From: Acidobacteriota bacterium
GTDB lineage: Bacteria; Acidobacteriota; Terriglobia; Acidiferrales; UBA7541
Direction: 5' to 3'
Assembly (NCBI GenBank): GCA_003224525.1
Contig: QHZB01000189.1
Location: forward strand, 1 to 64,000
DNA: 64,000 bases
Below, piece by piece: positions 42,304 through 52,358 of the stretch. Both the position numbers and the translations under genes were made by a program. Each line of letters starts with the position of its first letter. The stretch's first letter is position 1. Below the pieces are notes generated by a model. It was not told where the DNA came from, made no database searches, and worked only from the letters and a program-made list of their open reading frames with translations.

Positions 42304-42786
42304 CTAGTTCGATTTCTTTTTCGGCGCAGCCGCTGCCGCCGCGCGATAGCTGGCCTTTTGGGCGTCGGCTTCGGTCTTGTACTTCCCTTGTTTGGTTTTT
42401 CCATACCAGCGTGTGTCGGGCTGGTGATACACGCCAGAGTCCGTGCTGACCCAGACCAGGCCAGCGCTGTTTACCGGCGGGGTCTGTTGCTGAGCCGAGG
42501 TTGGCTTGGAAGCAGGCGCTGTGCTGCCCAGCGCGGCAGATGGGGCGGCGGAGGGTTTGCTGACGGGAGCAGCTGCCGCGGTTGATGCGGTGGAGCTCTT
42601 TGAACCGTTTTTCTTTGGCGTGGCCGAGCTATCGGTATTTTTCTTCCCTGATTTTGCGGTCGTGCTCGAGTCACCCTTGGCCTGATCAACGGTCTGTTGC
42701 GTCGTTCGCGCACGAACGGTTACGTTACCGGCGACGAGCAGCGCGACAGCGAGCAAAGCGAAGTACAGACTCTTCGCGCTTTTCAT
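42304..42786 (-). CDS. Secreted low-complexity protein with a C-terminal conserved tail
   Basis: Protein of 160 residues with a signal peptide (LYFALLAVALLVAGNVTVRA). The middle is a long Ser/Thr/Lys/Ala/Pro low-complexity linker. The C-terminal 40 residues hold the conserved piece SGVYHQPDTRWYGKTKQGKY and ADAQKASYRAA. This short tail recurs, to my knowledge, in secreted proteins of several phyla. Function unknown. Confidence 0.7.
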   Translation of the reverse strand: MKSAKSLYFALLAVALLVAGNVTVRARTTQQTVDQAKGDSSTTAKSGKKNTDSSATPKKNGSKSSTASTAAAAPVSKPSAAPSAALGSTAPASKPTSAQQQTPPVNSAGLVWVSTDSGVYHQPDTRWYGKTKQGKYKTEADAQKASYRAAAAAAPKKKSN

Positions 42787-43125
42787 TTTGCGTTTATCCC
42801 TCCGTCTGCGGCGGTGATCCAGCCGCCAGCCACATTCGAATCGAGTACCTTGGACGGGCGGCAGATGACTTTCAGGTGCGCGGTGCGAGTCTTCCTCGGT
42901 GGAATGGGCGCAGGATGTCGGAGAGTGTCTCCGGAAGTCACGGAAAGAAGAAAATTGGGCCCGATTGAGCTGTGCGCAAGGGCCTGTGTTTGCGGCGACT
43001 TCGGACGGGAACTTTAGTGTCACTTTCTAGGAAACTGTAAAGCAGAGGAATTCTGCTGGCCGGAAAAGCAGGGCGGCGTTACTTTGGAGTTTCGGCTTAC
43101 GTCTTTAGGGATAAGAGGGTTTGTT

Positions 43126-43908
43126 ATGGGGATCGTCATGATGATGCACGGGAAACAATTCTTTCGATTGAGTTTGTTGTTCTTGCTCGTAGCTGCAACT
43201 GGCCAAGCGTCTGCCGCACCGGCTCAGGAACAGGGGGCCCCACCGGCAGCGGGCCAGAGGCGTGGACCAAATGATGGCCAAGGGCAGGGGCTGCTGGGGA
43301 AGATTACCGCGGTCAGCAAAGGATCGTTGGAGCTGGCCAAGCCAGACGGCACGACGGTGGCCGTGAAGATCACAGACAAAACGGAATACCGCAAGGACCG
43401 GCAGAGCGTGAAACTGGAAGATTTCAAGGTCGGCGACGTCGTGTTCGTGCGCGGGGAGGAGAATGCGGATCACAGCGTGACGGCGCAGATGATCGGTGGA
43501 CGCTCAGGGGGCAGACCGGAGGGCGGCAGAGGTTTTGGCGGTGGCGCTGGATTCGGCGAGATGGGAAAGGATTTTGTAATGGGCGAAGTGAAGTCGGTGG
43601 ACGCACCAAAACTTACGGTGCTGCGACCGGACAACGTAACCCAGACGCTGGAGCTGAACGAGGAAACGTCACTCCGCAGAGGGCGTGAAAGCATCACGAT
43701 GGGGGACATCCAGCCCGGCGACCACCTGGTGGTGCGCGGAGCTGTGCAGAATAATGCGTTTGTGCCGAAGAACGTGATGGTTCTTTCTCCCGAGCAATGG
43801 AAGCAGATGGAGGAAATACGAAAGATGAGCGGAACGGGTCCTGCCGGGAATGCGCAAGCTGGAAGTAAGCCCGCAACCGCACCAAAAAGCAATCCGCCAC
43901 AGCCGTAG
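43126..43908 (+). CDS. Secreted DUF5666-type protein
   Basis: Protein of 260 residues with a signal peptide (LSLLFLLVAATGQASA). Two repeats of a small beta-barrel unit follow (GLLGKITAVSKGSLELAKPD ... DVVFVRGEE and VMGEVKSVDAPKLTVLRPDN ... HLVVRGAV), as in DUF5666 proteins. A Gly-rich linker (GGRPEGGRGFGGGAGFGE) joins them and the tail is Pro/Ala-rich. It is followed after 21 bp by the TonB-dependent receptor and is probably cotranscribed. Confidence 0.75.
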   Translation: MGIVMMMHGKQFFRLSLLFLLVAATGQASAAPAQEQGAPPAAGQRRGPNDGQGQGLLGKITAVSKGSLELAKPDGTTVAVKITDKTEYRKDRQSVKLEDFKVGDVVFVRGEENADHSVTAQMIGGRSGGRPEGGRGFGGGAGFGEMGKDFVMGEVKSVDAPKLTVLRPDNVTQTLELNEETSLRRGRESITMGDIQPGDHLVVRGAVQNNAFVPKNVMVLSPEQWKQMEEIRKMSGTGPAGNAQAGSKPATAPKSNPPQP

Positions 43909-43929
43909 TTCACTCAGGGAGCCCACGAT

Positions 43930-46900
43930 TTGAAGTCGATTGCCCGCGTCATTTTCATACTGCATTCCTTCAGAATACTTTTTGCGCCTGGATTGCGGGC
44001 GCAGGATGCCGCGCCGCCTGCGCCGACGGCGCAGTCCGCGACGACTCTCGCCGCGGCTCCAGCTTATGAAATCAATGGTTCGGCACGCAGCGGCAAGACT
44101 CCATTGCCGGGAGTGACCGTTACGGCAGCCAACACGTTGACGGGGAAAAGGTATGCGGCGGCGACGAACTCCGAAGGAAAATTTGGATTGTCAGGCATGA
44201 CGCGCGGGAGATATGTGGTACGCGCCGAGTTCATGGGATTCGCGGCTTTCACACGAGAAGTCGTGCTAAATCCTGAGAATCCATCCGCGAAAGTGGACGC
44301 CGAACTGATTCTGGCTTCTCGCCAGCAGGAACAGTCGAACAACATCAATGCGGCAATGGCGGCGGCAGGCCGGGGATTTCAAAGCCTGGCGATGGACAGC
44401 GCGCTTTCTTCGCTGGCCGGAGGAAACTCCGGCTTCGGCGGAGCTGGCGGGCTCGGCGGAGGCCCAGGCAACGGCGAACTTTCAAGCCTTCCCATGAACG
44501 GAGCCGGAGCGGAGGGACCAACGGAGTCGGTGAGCATCAGTGGCGCACAAGGGCGGACGCAGGACTTTGGCGGGGGGAGCGAAGAAGATCTGCAACAACG
44601 GATGCAGGAGTTTCGCGACCGCGCGCAACGCGAAGGCGGTGGTGGTTTTGGGGGTGGCGGGGGTGGCGGCATCGGTGGGCCCGCCGGCGGGATGCTCGTC
44701 CTCGGGAGGATGCCGAAAGGCTTCAACATCAATCAGCCGCATGGCCTGCTGTATTTCTCCGACAATAACGCAGGATTGGATGCTCGATCCTATTCGCTGA
44801 CCGGAATTGAATCGCCAAAAGCCGATTACAACCAGGCTCGTTTCGGTGTCAACATCGGCGGGCCCCTGAATATCCCCAAGATCTTTAACGGGGGAAACAA
44901 ATGGTTCTTTTTCGGCGGGTGGAACGGATCGCGCGGGAGCTCGCCGTACGATGCGTTTTCTACGGTGCCAACGCTGGGCGAGCGCGGCGGCAATTTTTCG
45001 GCGGTGAAGTATAATGACGGCAAGCCCGTTCAACTATTCAACCCTAAGACCGGGCAGCAATATCAATTCAACGGCGCTTCGAACGCCATCGATCCTTCGT
45101 CGATCAGCCCCGCGGCAACCGCGCTGCTCCAGTACATCCCCATGCCGAACATTGCGACGACGGCTTCCGGTCAGAACTTTCACTACGTGACGTCCGCGGA
45201 GAGCAATTCCGATACCGTGATGTTGAGGCTGATCCACAACTTCGGCGCAAGCAGTGGTCCGGGACTCGGTCCGTTCACCGTAGGGGGTGGCGGAGGTGGA
45301 AGCGGTGGAGGCAGACGGCGAGCGCAGAACAACATCAATTTTGGGCTGAACTGGTCGCGCAGTTCGAACAACCTGGTGAATCCATTCCCTTCGCTCGCCG
45401 GAAGCACGGGAACGCAAGGGCTGAACGCCAGCGCGGGTTGGATGTACAGCAAAGGGCGCGTGAGCAACATGTTTCGCCTGAACTACAATCACAATCACGT
45501 TCTGACAGCGAACCTGTTTACGAACGCGACGGACGTGGCGGGAACCGGGGGCGCGGGAATTACAGGGATTTCGAACGACCCGTTCGACTGGGGCTTGCCG
45601 GGAATCAGCTTCACGTCGTTTGGAGGGCTGAACGATCCGACAGCGCGGCGCGAACTGGACCAGACTTACTCCATCTCGGAGACGGTTTCGTGGAATCGCG
45701 GAAAACATAACTGGCGATTCGGCGGAGACTACCGCCGCATTTTGCAGAGTTTCCGCTCGGCAAGAAATGCGGAAGGCAGTTTTGTGTTTACCGGGTTCGC
45801 GACGTCACAATACCCAGCCGGGAGCGCGCAACCGGTAACCGACACGGGGTACGATTTTGCCGACTTCCTGCTGGGTTTCCCGCAGCAAACCTCCCTCCAG
45901 TCTGGCGCAAATTCCTACAACTTCCGCGCCAATGCGTTTGATTTCTTCGCGCAAGACGATTGGAGATTCCGTTCCAATCTGTCGTTCAATCTGGGACTGC
46001 GCTACGAATACAACGGACCTTACACCGAGGCGAGCGATCGCATCGCTAATCTGGACGTGGCCCCTGGCTTTAGATCGGCTGCCGCCGTGCTGCCTGGCCA
46101 CGCCGGGCCCTTCCACGGAATATTTCCCGCGTCGCTCGTACGGCCGGACCGCAACAATTTCGCGCCGCGCATCGGGGTTGCCTGGAAACCGCAGAAGCAA
46201 ACGGTCGTCAGGACGGGCTACGGAATCAACTACAACCTGGCTCAATACGGCACGATGATTCAGAACTTCGCGTTTCAGCCGCCGTTCGCGAACACCGAGA
46301 CGAATACCACGGATGTCAAAAGCCTCATTAACGCGAGCCCGCTCAAGCTCACAAACGGATTCCCACCCCCCTCGGGGAACACGGTGACCAACAACTTCGC
46401 CGTCAACCCCAGCTATCGCCTCGGCTACGTGCACATCTGGAATCTCGATATACAGCGCGAATTTCCCGGTGGCGTGGTGATGAACGCGGGCTATAACGGC
46501 GCCAAGGGAACGCGGCTGGATACGGAGCGCGCGCTGATGGTCTCTGGCGGCCAGCCATTTGTTTATGAGTCTTCGGAGGGAAACTCGGTCCTGCATGCGG
46601 CCTCGGTGCGCGTGCGCAAGCGCATGGCGAAAGGGCTGGGGCTCAGCGGGCAGTATGTGTTTTCGAAGTCCATCGATGACGCGTCATCCATCGGCGGCGG
46701 GGGAAGCGTTGTGGCGCAAGATCCGTTTGACATCTCAGCGGACCGCGGGCTTTCCAGCTTCGATCAGCGGCACAAATTCACGGGCAACTGGATTTACGAT
46801 CTGCCCTTCGGCGAGAACCGGCGGTTGGTTCCCAAGCGTGCATGGAGCCACATTCTGGGCGGATGGCAGTGGAGCGGTAATTTCACCGTAGGCTCCGGGC

Positions 46901-47328
46901 TGTACTTCACGCCCCGCGTGCTGGGGGGAGGGCTGGACATCAGCCGAGGTGTGAGCGGGTCGCTTCGCGCAAACATCGTCGCGGGGCAAGCGATTTCTGC
47001 AAGCGACCCAACCACGCTCAAATGGTTCAATACGGCGGCGTTTTGCACACCGGGCGCCACTTGTACGAATCCGAATGGCTCCAGCTTTGGCGACGCCGGA
47101 AGAAATATTATTGAGGGGCCCGGACAAGTTTTTTTGAACATGTCGCTCAACAAAACGATCACGATCAAAGAATCTCGCGCGCTCGAGCTGCGCATCTCCG
47201 CGAATAACGTTTTCAATACCGTGCATTTTACTTCTATCAATGCGGTGGTGAATTCATTTACATTCGGGGAGGTCACAGGGACGGGCCGCATGCGGCGCGT
47301 GACAATGCAGGCGCGCTTCCGGTTCTGA
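43930..47328 (+). CDS. TonB-dependent-receptor-like outer membrane protein (Oar type)
   Basis: Outer-membrane barrel protein of 1132 residues. Signal peptide, then a carboxypeptidase-regulatory-like domain (EINGSARSGKTPLPGVTVTA). A long Gly-rich segment (about 150-260) lies where plug sequence is expected. Barrel strands fill the rest, with NLGLRYEYNGPYTEASDRI, PRIGVAWKPQKQTVVRTGYG and the end TMQARFRF. No classical TonB box was identified. The start is TTG with AGGGAG upstream. It is probably an uptake or surface-organising protein; the ligand is unknown. Confidence 0.85.
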   Translation: MKSIARVIFILHSFRILFAPGLRAQDAAPPAPTAQSATTLAAAPAYEINGSARSGKTPLPGVTVTAANTLTGKRYAAATNSEGKFGLSGMTRGRYVVRAEFMGFAAFTREVVLNPENPSAKVDAELILASRQQEQSNNINAAMAAAGRGFQSLAMDSALSSLAGGNSGFGGAGGLGGGPGNGELSSLPMNGAGAEGPTESVSISGAQGRTQDFGGGSEEDLQQRMQEFRDRAQREGGGGFGGGGGGGIGGPAGGMLVLGRMPKGFNINQPHGLLYFSDNNAGLDARSYSLTGIESPKADYNQARFGVNIGGPLNIPKIFNGGNKWFFFGGWNGSRGSSPYDAFSTVPTLGERGGNFSAVKYNDGKPVQLFNPKTGQQYQFNGASNAIDPSSISPAATALLQYIPMPNIATTASGQNFHYVTSAESNSDTVMLRLIHNFGASSGPGLGPFTVGGGGGGSGGGRRRAQNNINFGLNWSRSSNNLVNPFPSLAGSTGTQGLNASAGWMYSKGRVSNMFRLNYNHNHVLTANLFTNATDVAGTGGAGITGISNDPFDWGLPGISFTSFGGLNDPTARRELDQTYSISETVSWNRGKHNWRFGGDYRRILQSFRSARNAEGSFVFTGFATSQYPAGSAQPVTDTGYDFADFLLGFPQQTSLQSGANSYNFRANAFDFFAQDDWRFRSNLSFNLGLRYEYNGPYTEASDRIANLDVAPGFRSAAAVLPGHAGPFHGIFPASLVRPDRNNFAPRIGVAWKPQKQTVVRTGYGINYNLAQYGTMIQNFAFQPPFANTETNTTDVKSLINASPLKLTNGFPPPSGNTVTNNFAVNPSYRLGYVHIWNLDIQREFPGGVVMNAGYNGAKGTRLDTERALMVSGGQPFVYESSEGNSVLHAASVRVRKRMAKGLGLSGQYVFSKSIDDASSIGGGGSVVAQDPFDISADRGLSSFDQRHKFTGNWIYDLPFGENRRLVPKRAWSHILGGWQWSGNFTVGSGLYFTPRVLGGGLDISRGVSGSLRANIVAGQAISASDPTTLKWFNTAAFCTPGATCTNPNGSSFGDAGRNIIEGPGQVFLNMSLNKTITIKESRALELRISANNVFNTVHFTSINAVVNSFTFGEVTGTGRMRRVTMQARFRF

Positions 47329-47334
47329 AGGAAG

Positions 47335-49494
47335 ATGAATATGGGGATTTCGGGAAAGACACTTTCGTTCTTCGCAGCAGGGGGGTTGCTCTTGCAGGCG
47401 GCGCCGGTGCTTGCCCAGCAGACCGGACAAGCCGGAGCGAACGAATCGCGCATCCAGGTCACGAGTGAACTCGTGCTGGTGAATGTGGTCGCACACGACA
47501 AGAAGGGGAACCTCGTTCGCGATTTGAAAAAGGGAGACTTTACGGTCTTTGAGGATGGGAAGAAGCAGGAGATTTCCACTTTCGATTTCGAGAATGTAGA
47601 CCAGCTGGCAACCGCCGGCGCCGCGGAAGCAATCGTCTCGGGTGCAGCCGGGCCGGGCACGCTGCTGCGCTCCGCCAAGAAAGCGGCGCCGTCGCTGGAC
47701 GCGCGCGACCGGCGATTGATTTTGCTCTTTCTTGATGTTTCGGCGATGGATCCGGAACAGATCGAGCGATCCGTCGAAGCCGCGAAGAAATTCGTCGACA
47801 CAAAGATGCAGCCCGCCGATTTGATGGCGCTGGTGTCGCTGGCCACGAACATGCGAGTGGACCTGGATTTCACGGACGATAAAACCAAATTGCTGGCGGC
47901 GCTGATCGCGTACAATTCCGGACAGGGCCAGGGCTTCGAAAACGGCAGCTCGGGAAGTGCGGAGGGCGCCGCGGAAACAAGCGGAGCCTTCTCGGCTGAC
48001 GATACGGATTTCAACACCTTCAGCGCCGACCGCAAGCTGCTGGCGCTGCAGTCCCTCATGCAAGCGCTTGGCAGACTCCCGCAGAAAAAGAGCCTCATCT
48101 ATTTCAGCAATGGGATCAGCCAATCGGGGGTGGACAACCAATCGGCCCTGCGCGCCACAACCGCGGCGGCAGTGAAAGCCAACGTATCGATCTATTCGCT
48201 GGATATCCGCGGCCTGCAGGCATTTCCGCCGGGAGGGGAAGCGCAATCGGCCAGCTTGCACGGACAATCGGCTTATTCGGGCGCCTCCGTGCTGAACGAT
48301 CTCAGCGGGAACGCCGCTTCGCAGGAAACACTGGCGACACTTTCATCGGACACGGGCGGCAAGGCGTTTTTCGATTCAAATGATTTTAGCGGGGTCTTCT
48401 CGCAGGTTCAGAAAGACAGTTCGGCGTACTACGTTCTCGGCTTCACGAGCAACAATCCGCGGAAGGACGGAAAATTCCGCCGATTGAAAGTGCAGGTCAA
48501 GCGCTCGGACCTGAAGCTCGATTTTCGCGCGGGTTATTACGCGGGACGGGATTTCGAACACTTGAACCGCGCCGACCGCGAGCAGCAGCTCGAGGAAGAG
48601 CTGGACGCCCAACTGCCGCGGGTCGACGTGCCACTGTACGCCGGAGCGGCGTACTTCCGGCAGGACGACGCCCACTATTATCTTGCGGTTTCGCTGGTGA
48701 TTCCGGGCTCGCAGATACCGTTCGTGACGGAGAAAGACAAGGATAACGCGACCATCGACATCATCGGGGAAGCTCTCGGGGGCGGGAGGTTGCGTGTTGG
48801 GCAATTGCGCGACACCGTGAAGCTGGCCGTGGAGAGCACCGAGCAGGTGCGCCGCAAGAACGTGCAGTACAACACGGGCTTCGTACTCGCTCCGGGCAGC
48901 TACCACCTGAAGTTTGTCATCCGCGAGAATCAGACAGGCCGGATGGGTTCTTTCGAGACGGACGTGCAAATCCCCGACCTTCGCAAGATGCCGCTGAAAA
49001 TGAGCTCGGTGGTGCTGAGCAGCCTGCGCGCTCCGGTCACGAACAAGAAAAATGGAGGGAATCCACTCGTCCGGGACCAGGTGGAGCTGGTTCCGAACAT
49101 TACGCATGTTTTCACTCCCGGCCAGCATCTGTACTTGCACTACGAAGTGTACGATGCGGCAAAGGGAAAGAATCCGGCGGCCGCGGCGGCCGCTAGCCAG
49201 AATGAGACGGCCAAGGATGCGCCGGCGGCCATCCGAGTTTTCACGAGCATCGAGTTCCTTCAGGGCGCTACAAAGATTTACGAATCAAAACCGGTGGTGG
49301 CGAACGAAGTGACGGCTCCGGAACGCAAGGCGGTCATTTTCCAGATGGATTTGCCGCTGCAGGCTTTGCAGCCGGGGCTATATCTGTGCCAGGTAAACGT
49401 GATTGACGACGTGGCGGGAAGCTTCTCTTTCCCGCGGTTGCCCCTGCTGATCCGCGAAGCCGTGCCAGCGGCGGCGAGCAAAGCTGGGGATTGA
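47335..49494 (+). CDS. Secreted VWFA-domain protein
   Basis: Protein of 719 residues with a signal peptide (SFFAAGGLLLQAAPVLAQ) and a von Willebrand factor A domain of the type common in Acidobacteriota: LVLVNVVAHDKKGNLVRDLK, then FLDVSAMDPEQIERSVEAAK and KKSLIYFSNGISQSG. The MIDAS motif is incomplete (DVSAM rather than DxSxS). The C-terminal 250 residues are beta-rich and end without an anchor. It starts 6 bp after the TonB-receptor stop, so the two are cotranscribed. It may bind surface partners. Confidence 0.85.
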   Translation: MNMGISGKTLSFFAAGGLLLQAAPVLAQQTGQAGANESRIQVTSELVLVNVVAHDKKGNLVRDLKKGDFTVFEDGKKQEISTFDFENVDQLATAGAAEAIVSGAAGPGTLLRSAKKAAPSLDARDRRLILLFLDVSAMDPEQIERSVEAAKKFVDTKMQPADLMALVSLATNMRVDLDFTDDKTKLLAALIAYNSGQGQGFENGSSGSAEGAAETSGAFSADDTDFNTFSADRKLLALQSLMQALGRLPQKKSLIYFSNGISQSGVDNQSALRATTAAAVKANVSIYSLDIRGLQAFPPGGEAQSASLHGQSAYSGASVLNDLSGNAASQETLATLSSDTGGKAFFDSNDFSGVFSQVQKDSSAYYVLGFTSNNPRKDGKFRRLKVQVKRSDLKLDFRAGYYAGRDFEHLNRADREQQLEEELDAQLPRVDVPLYAGAAYFRQDDAHYYLAVSLVIPGSQIPFVTEKDKDNATIDIIGEALGGGRLRVGQLRDTVKLAVESTEQVRRKNVQYNTGFVLAPGSYHLKFVIRENQTGRMGSFETDVQIPDLRKMPLKMSSVVLSSLRAPVTNKKNGGNPLVRDQVELVPNITHVFTPGQHLYLHYEVYDAAKGKNPAAAAAASQNETAKDAPAAIRVFTSIEFLQGATKIYESKPVVANEVTAPERKAVIFQMDLPLQALQPGLYLCQVNVIDDVAGSFSFPRLPLLIREAVPAAASKAGD

Positions 49495-49543
49495 AACCTG
49501 TGGGACAAGAGTCGGGGCAGAGAAGCGGTTCAAAATAAGAGAC

Positions 49544-49975
49544 TTAGGATCCGCCGCCGGCGCCCGCGCTTCGAGACACTTCGACGGATTCGGCCAGGCC
49601 CCGGCGCATCGGTCCCAGGACAAATGCAGGCACTTCGCGCTCCGGCTTCAGCGATACGTTGGTAGCTTTTCCGGGGAATTCCGTGCGGCGGTCCAGCCGC
49701 AACCCCGCTTCTCTCAGAAACTCAGCCGAAAAACCCATGTCTTCGGCGCGATCCACACCCCAAAACCACAGCTTCTCTTCCTGGCGCTGGAGGAAATCCA
49801 GAGCCTCTTCGAGTTTTTTCATGGCGCGGTCGAAGGAGGAAGCCAGGAAAAAGACGCTCAGCGTCCACGCATGCCGGGGGTAGTGGACCTGGATGCGGAC
49901 ACAGTATTTCCCCGACTGGTTTCGGTCGATGCTGCAGCGGTAGTCGTTACGAACGGCGGAAGTGCGGGCTGGCAT
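49544..49975 (-). CDS. Hypothetical protein
   Basis: Soluble protein of 143 residues. The N-terminal half has a beta strand pattern (YCVRIQVHYPRHAWTLSVFF) and an amphipathic helix (AMKKLEEALDFLQRQEEKLW). The C-terminus is polar. No signal peptide or catalytic motif was seen. The ATG used lies well inside a longer frame whose upstream part is not coding-like. Function unknown. Confidence 0.55.
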   Translation of the reverse strand: MPARTSAVRNDYRCSIDRNQSGKYCVRIQVHYPRHAWTLSVFFLASSFDRAMKKLEEALDFLQRQEEKLWFWGVDRAEDMGFSAEFLREAGLRLDRRTEFPGKATNVSLKPEREVPAFVLGPMRRGLAESVEVSRSAGAGGGS

Positions 49976-50192
49976 GTTGGTATCACCGATCTGCGGAGTC
50001 CTGGCGCTGGGTGCCCATGATTGCTTCTGTTCCGAATTCTGGGCGCTGGCCCCGGAACCTATGATCCGCCAAACAAAAGCGTTTCGGGTGAAATTCGGTT
50101 TCAAGGAAGACACCAATAGGGTATCGGGACGCGCGAAGAAAGACAAGCGCACTGTATGAATTCTATAAGTCTTTTATTTTGTATTACTTAGA

Positions 50193-52115
50193 CTAGCCAA
50201 AAGTGCCGAAGGCCTTCAATTTATCGGGCATGAGCTTCAGTTTGCCTTCCTGTTTCAAGCGGGAATCCAAGGCTGTCCGGAAGGCGTCAAAGGCCAGGCT
50301 CCGCTTGGATTGGAGGAGCTCTTCGGTCAACTGCTTCTTTTGTTTGTCGAAATCGGCAGGGTTAGCTTCTGTTTTCTCAGCCACGCGATAGACCAGCCAG
50401 TTCTGTCCCAGGCTGAAGGGAGCAGCCACATCGCCAGCTTTCAGGTTAAAGGCTGCGCCGACCTGCTTGCCACTCGCCGCGCCGGGGATGGACCCATCGC
50501 GCGCGATGGGATCACTCGTTTTCGGCTCCAAGCCGAGGGATCGGGCGGCGGCATCGAATTTCTCACCCGCCTTGACGCGCTTGATCAATTCTTCCGCTTT
50601 GTTCTTTGCCATTTCCGTGGACTTTTCGCGCTTGAGATCGGCAACGACACGGTCGCGGACCTCCTCGAGCGAACCCTGGTGTGCAGATTGGATGGACTTC
50701 AGGGATAGCACGACATAGCCGCGATCGGTTCGAACCGGCGGGTTCAGCTCGCCTATGTGCAAAAGGAAGATCGCATGCTCGGCTTCCTGCGAATTGGCAA
50801 GCTCCAAAAGGGGGTCGGTCGCACTGATGGGCCGCGTTTCGCCCACCGTTAGGTGATATTGTTTCGCCAGATCGTCCAGGGAGATCTTGTTGGACTGGCG
50901 GATTGCGGCGGACAGCTGGTCTGCCGTGTCGCTGGCTTGCTTCTCAGCCTGATCGAGCAAGAGGCGTGGGCGCAGTGAATCCTTCACTTCCTCGAACGGC
51001 TTGGTGTGAGCCGTTTCCTTTTCCAAGACCTTGATGATATGGAAGCCGTACTGCGTCTTGACGAGATCGGAGACTTGGCCCGGGTTGAGACTGAAGGCCG
51101 TCTTTTCGAACTCCGGGACGGTCTGACCTTGAGTGATCCAGCTCAAGTCACCGCCCTTATCCTTCGATCCCGGGTCCTCGGAGTATTTCTTCGCCAGGTC
51201 TTCGAACTTGCCGCCCTTTTTGACCTGTTTTAGAACGTCCTCGGCCTTTTTCTTGATCTCCTCGACTTCGGCGTCCGGCTTTCCGACGGTCATGAAGAGA
51301 ATGTGCTCGACGTGAACGCGATTAGGCATTTGATACTGCCGAATGTTGGTCTGATATTGCTGCTTGAGTACGTCGTCGGAAATTTGAACGTTTTGGCGGA
51401 TCTGATTTACGTCCGCAAGCGCGTAGCGCGCCACACGCCGTTCGGGCACCTGGTATTTTGACTTGTTCTTTTCGTAGGCGGCGCGGATTTCCGCCTCATC
51501 AGGCGAAATCTTGCCTTCCAGGTCTTCCGGCTTGATCAACGCGTAGTCCAGCTTGACCTTTTCATTCTTATAGCGGAATCCATCCTGAAGCTCGGCGGGG
51601 CCCACACTGATCCCGTCGGTCACGAGCTTGCGGAATCTTTCTTCCAGCAAGCCCTGGCGGATCAGCTCTTCGAACACCGGCACGGTCAGTTGGAAGCGCG
51701 TCTGGACTTCGGCCGAATAGCGGTCCATGCCGACAAACGTGCCGCCATTGAATGCCGTCGGAACGAACTGGCGAATGCGGTCGGCGCGCTCCTGATCGGA
51801 CACGGCAATTCCGAGGCGCTTGGCTTCGTATTCGATCTCTTTTTCGAAAACGAGCTGCTTCAGGATCTGCTGGGCGTAGAGGGCCTCGATGGGCTTCATG
51901 TTGGGATTCCGCTGCTCGAGCTGACTGAGCTGCTGGCGCACGTCTTGCACGCTGACCGACTCATCCCCGATCTTGGCGACGGTGTCGGTGGAGACCTCAC
52001 CGCTGACCGGCGACTGAGGAACGAGGTAAAGCAGCATGCTACCCCCCAGGACCAGGACGAAGGCCCCGAGAAGAATGCGATACCCAAGTTTGCTTGTATC
52101 TTTTGCTCCAGCCAT
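50193..52115 (-). CDS. PpiD/SurA-type periplasmic peptidyl-prolyl isomerase
   Basis: Envelope folding factor of 640 residues. One N-terminal membrane helix (YRILLGAFVLVLGGSMLLYL) anchors it with the rest in the periplasm. A SurA-N-like helical chaperone domain (about 50-220) is followed by a parvulin rotamase domain (VHVEHILFMTVGKPD, FEDLAKKYSEDPGSKDKGGD, GFHIIKVLEKE). A second, degenerate parvulin-like region lies near 500-600 (KAGEKFDAAARSLG). This order is that of PpiD. It probably helps outer-membrane protein maturation. Confidence 0.88.
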   Translation of the reverse strand: MAGAKDTSKLGYRILLGAFVLVLGGSMLLYLVPQSPVSGEVSTDTVAKIGDESVSVQDVRQQLSQLEQRNPNMKPIEALYAQQILKQLVFEKEIEYEAKRLGIAVSDQERADRIRQFVPTAFNGGTFVGMDRYSAEVQTRFQLTVPVFEELIRQGLLEERFRKLVTDGISVGPAELQDGFRYKNEKVKLDYALIKPEDLEGKISPDEAEIRAAYEKNKSKYQVPERRVARYALADVNQIRQNVQISDDVLKQQYQTNIRQYQMPNRVHVEHILFMTVGKPDAEVEEIKKKAEDVLKQVKKGGKFEDLAKKYSEDPGSKDKGGDLSWITQGQTVPEFEKTAFSLNPGQVSDLVKTQYGFHIIKVLEKETAHTKPFEEVKDSLRPRLLLDQAEKQASDTADQLSAAIRQSNKISLDDLAKQYHLTVGETRPISATDPLLELANSQEAEHAIFLLHIGELNPPVRTDRGYVVLSLKSIQSAHQGSLEEVRDRVVADLKREKSTEMAKNKAEELIKRVKAGEKFDAAARSLGLEPKTSDPIARDGSIPGAASGKQVGAAFNLKAGDVAAPFSLGQNWLVYRVAEKTEANPADFDKQKKQLTEELLQSKRSLAFDAFRTALDSRLKQEGKLKLMPDKLKAFGTFG

Positions 52116-52358
52116 CCGATGAATCTCCCGCGTCAGTAGACAAACTTAAGATTATAGGAGATATTGGCACGCGCCTCAAATACAATTCCAATCGTTCCCC
52201 AATGGTTCCAATCGTCTTTGCCCCTCCAGGTCACGAGGATTCCTCAGAATCGGTCTTTAGGCATCCCTTCGCCCCGCTCCAGCGATGCAAGCCATAAATA
52301 AAATAGTTGACCGGCAAGAGCGGGTCACCGGAGACGGGGGCGCGCATGGTAACTGCAT

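Noticed and set aside
45258-45320. Gly codon runs in the TonB receptor as a sequence repeat or phase-variable tract
   Set aside because: The codons vary between GGC, GGA and GGT and the frame is kept. A low-complexity linker explains it.
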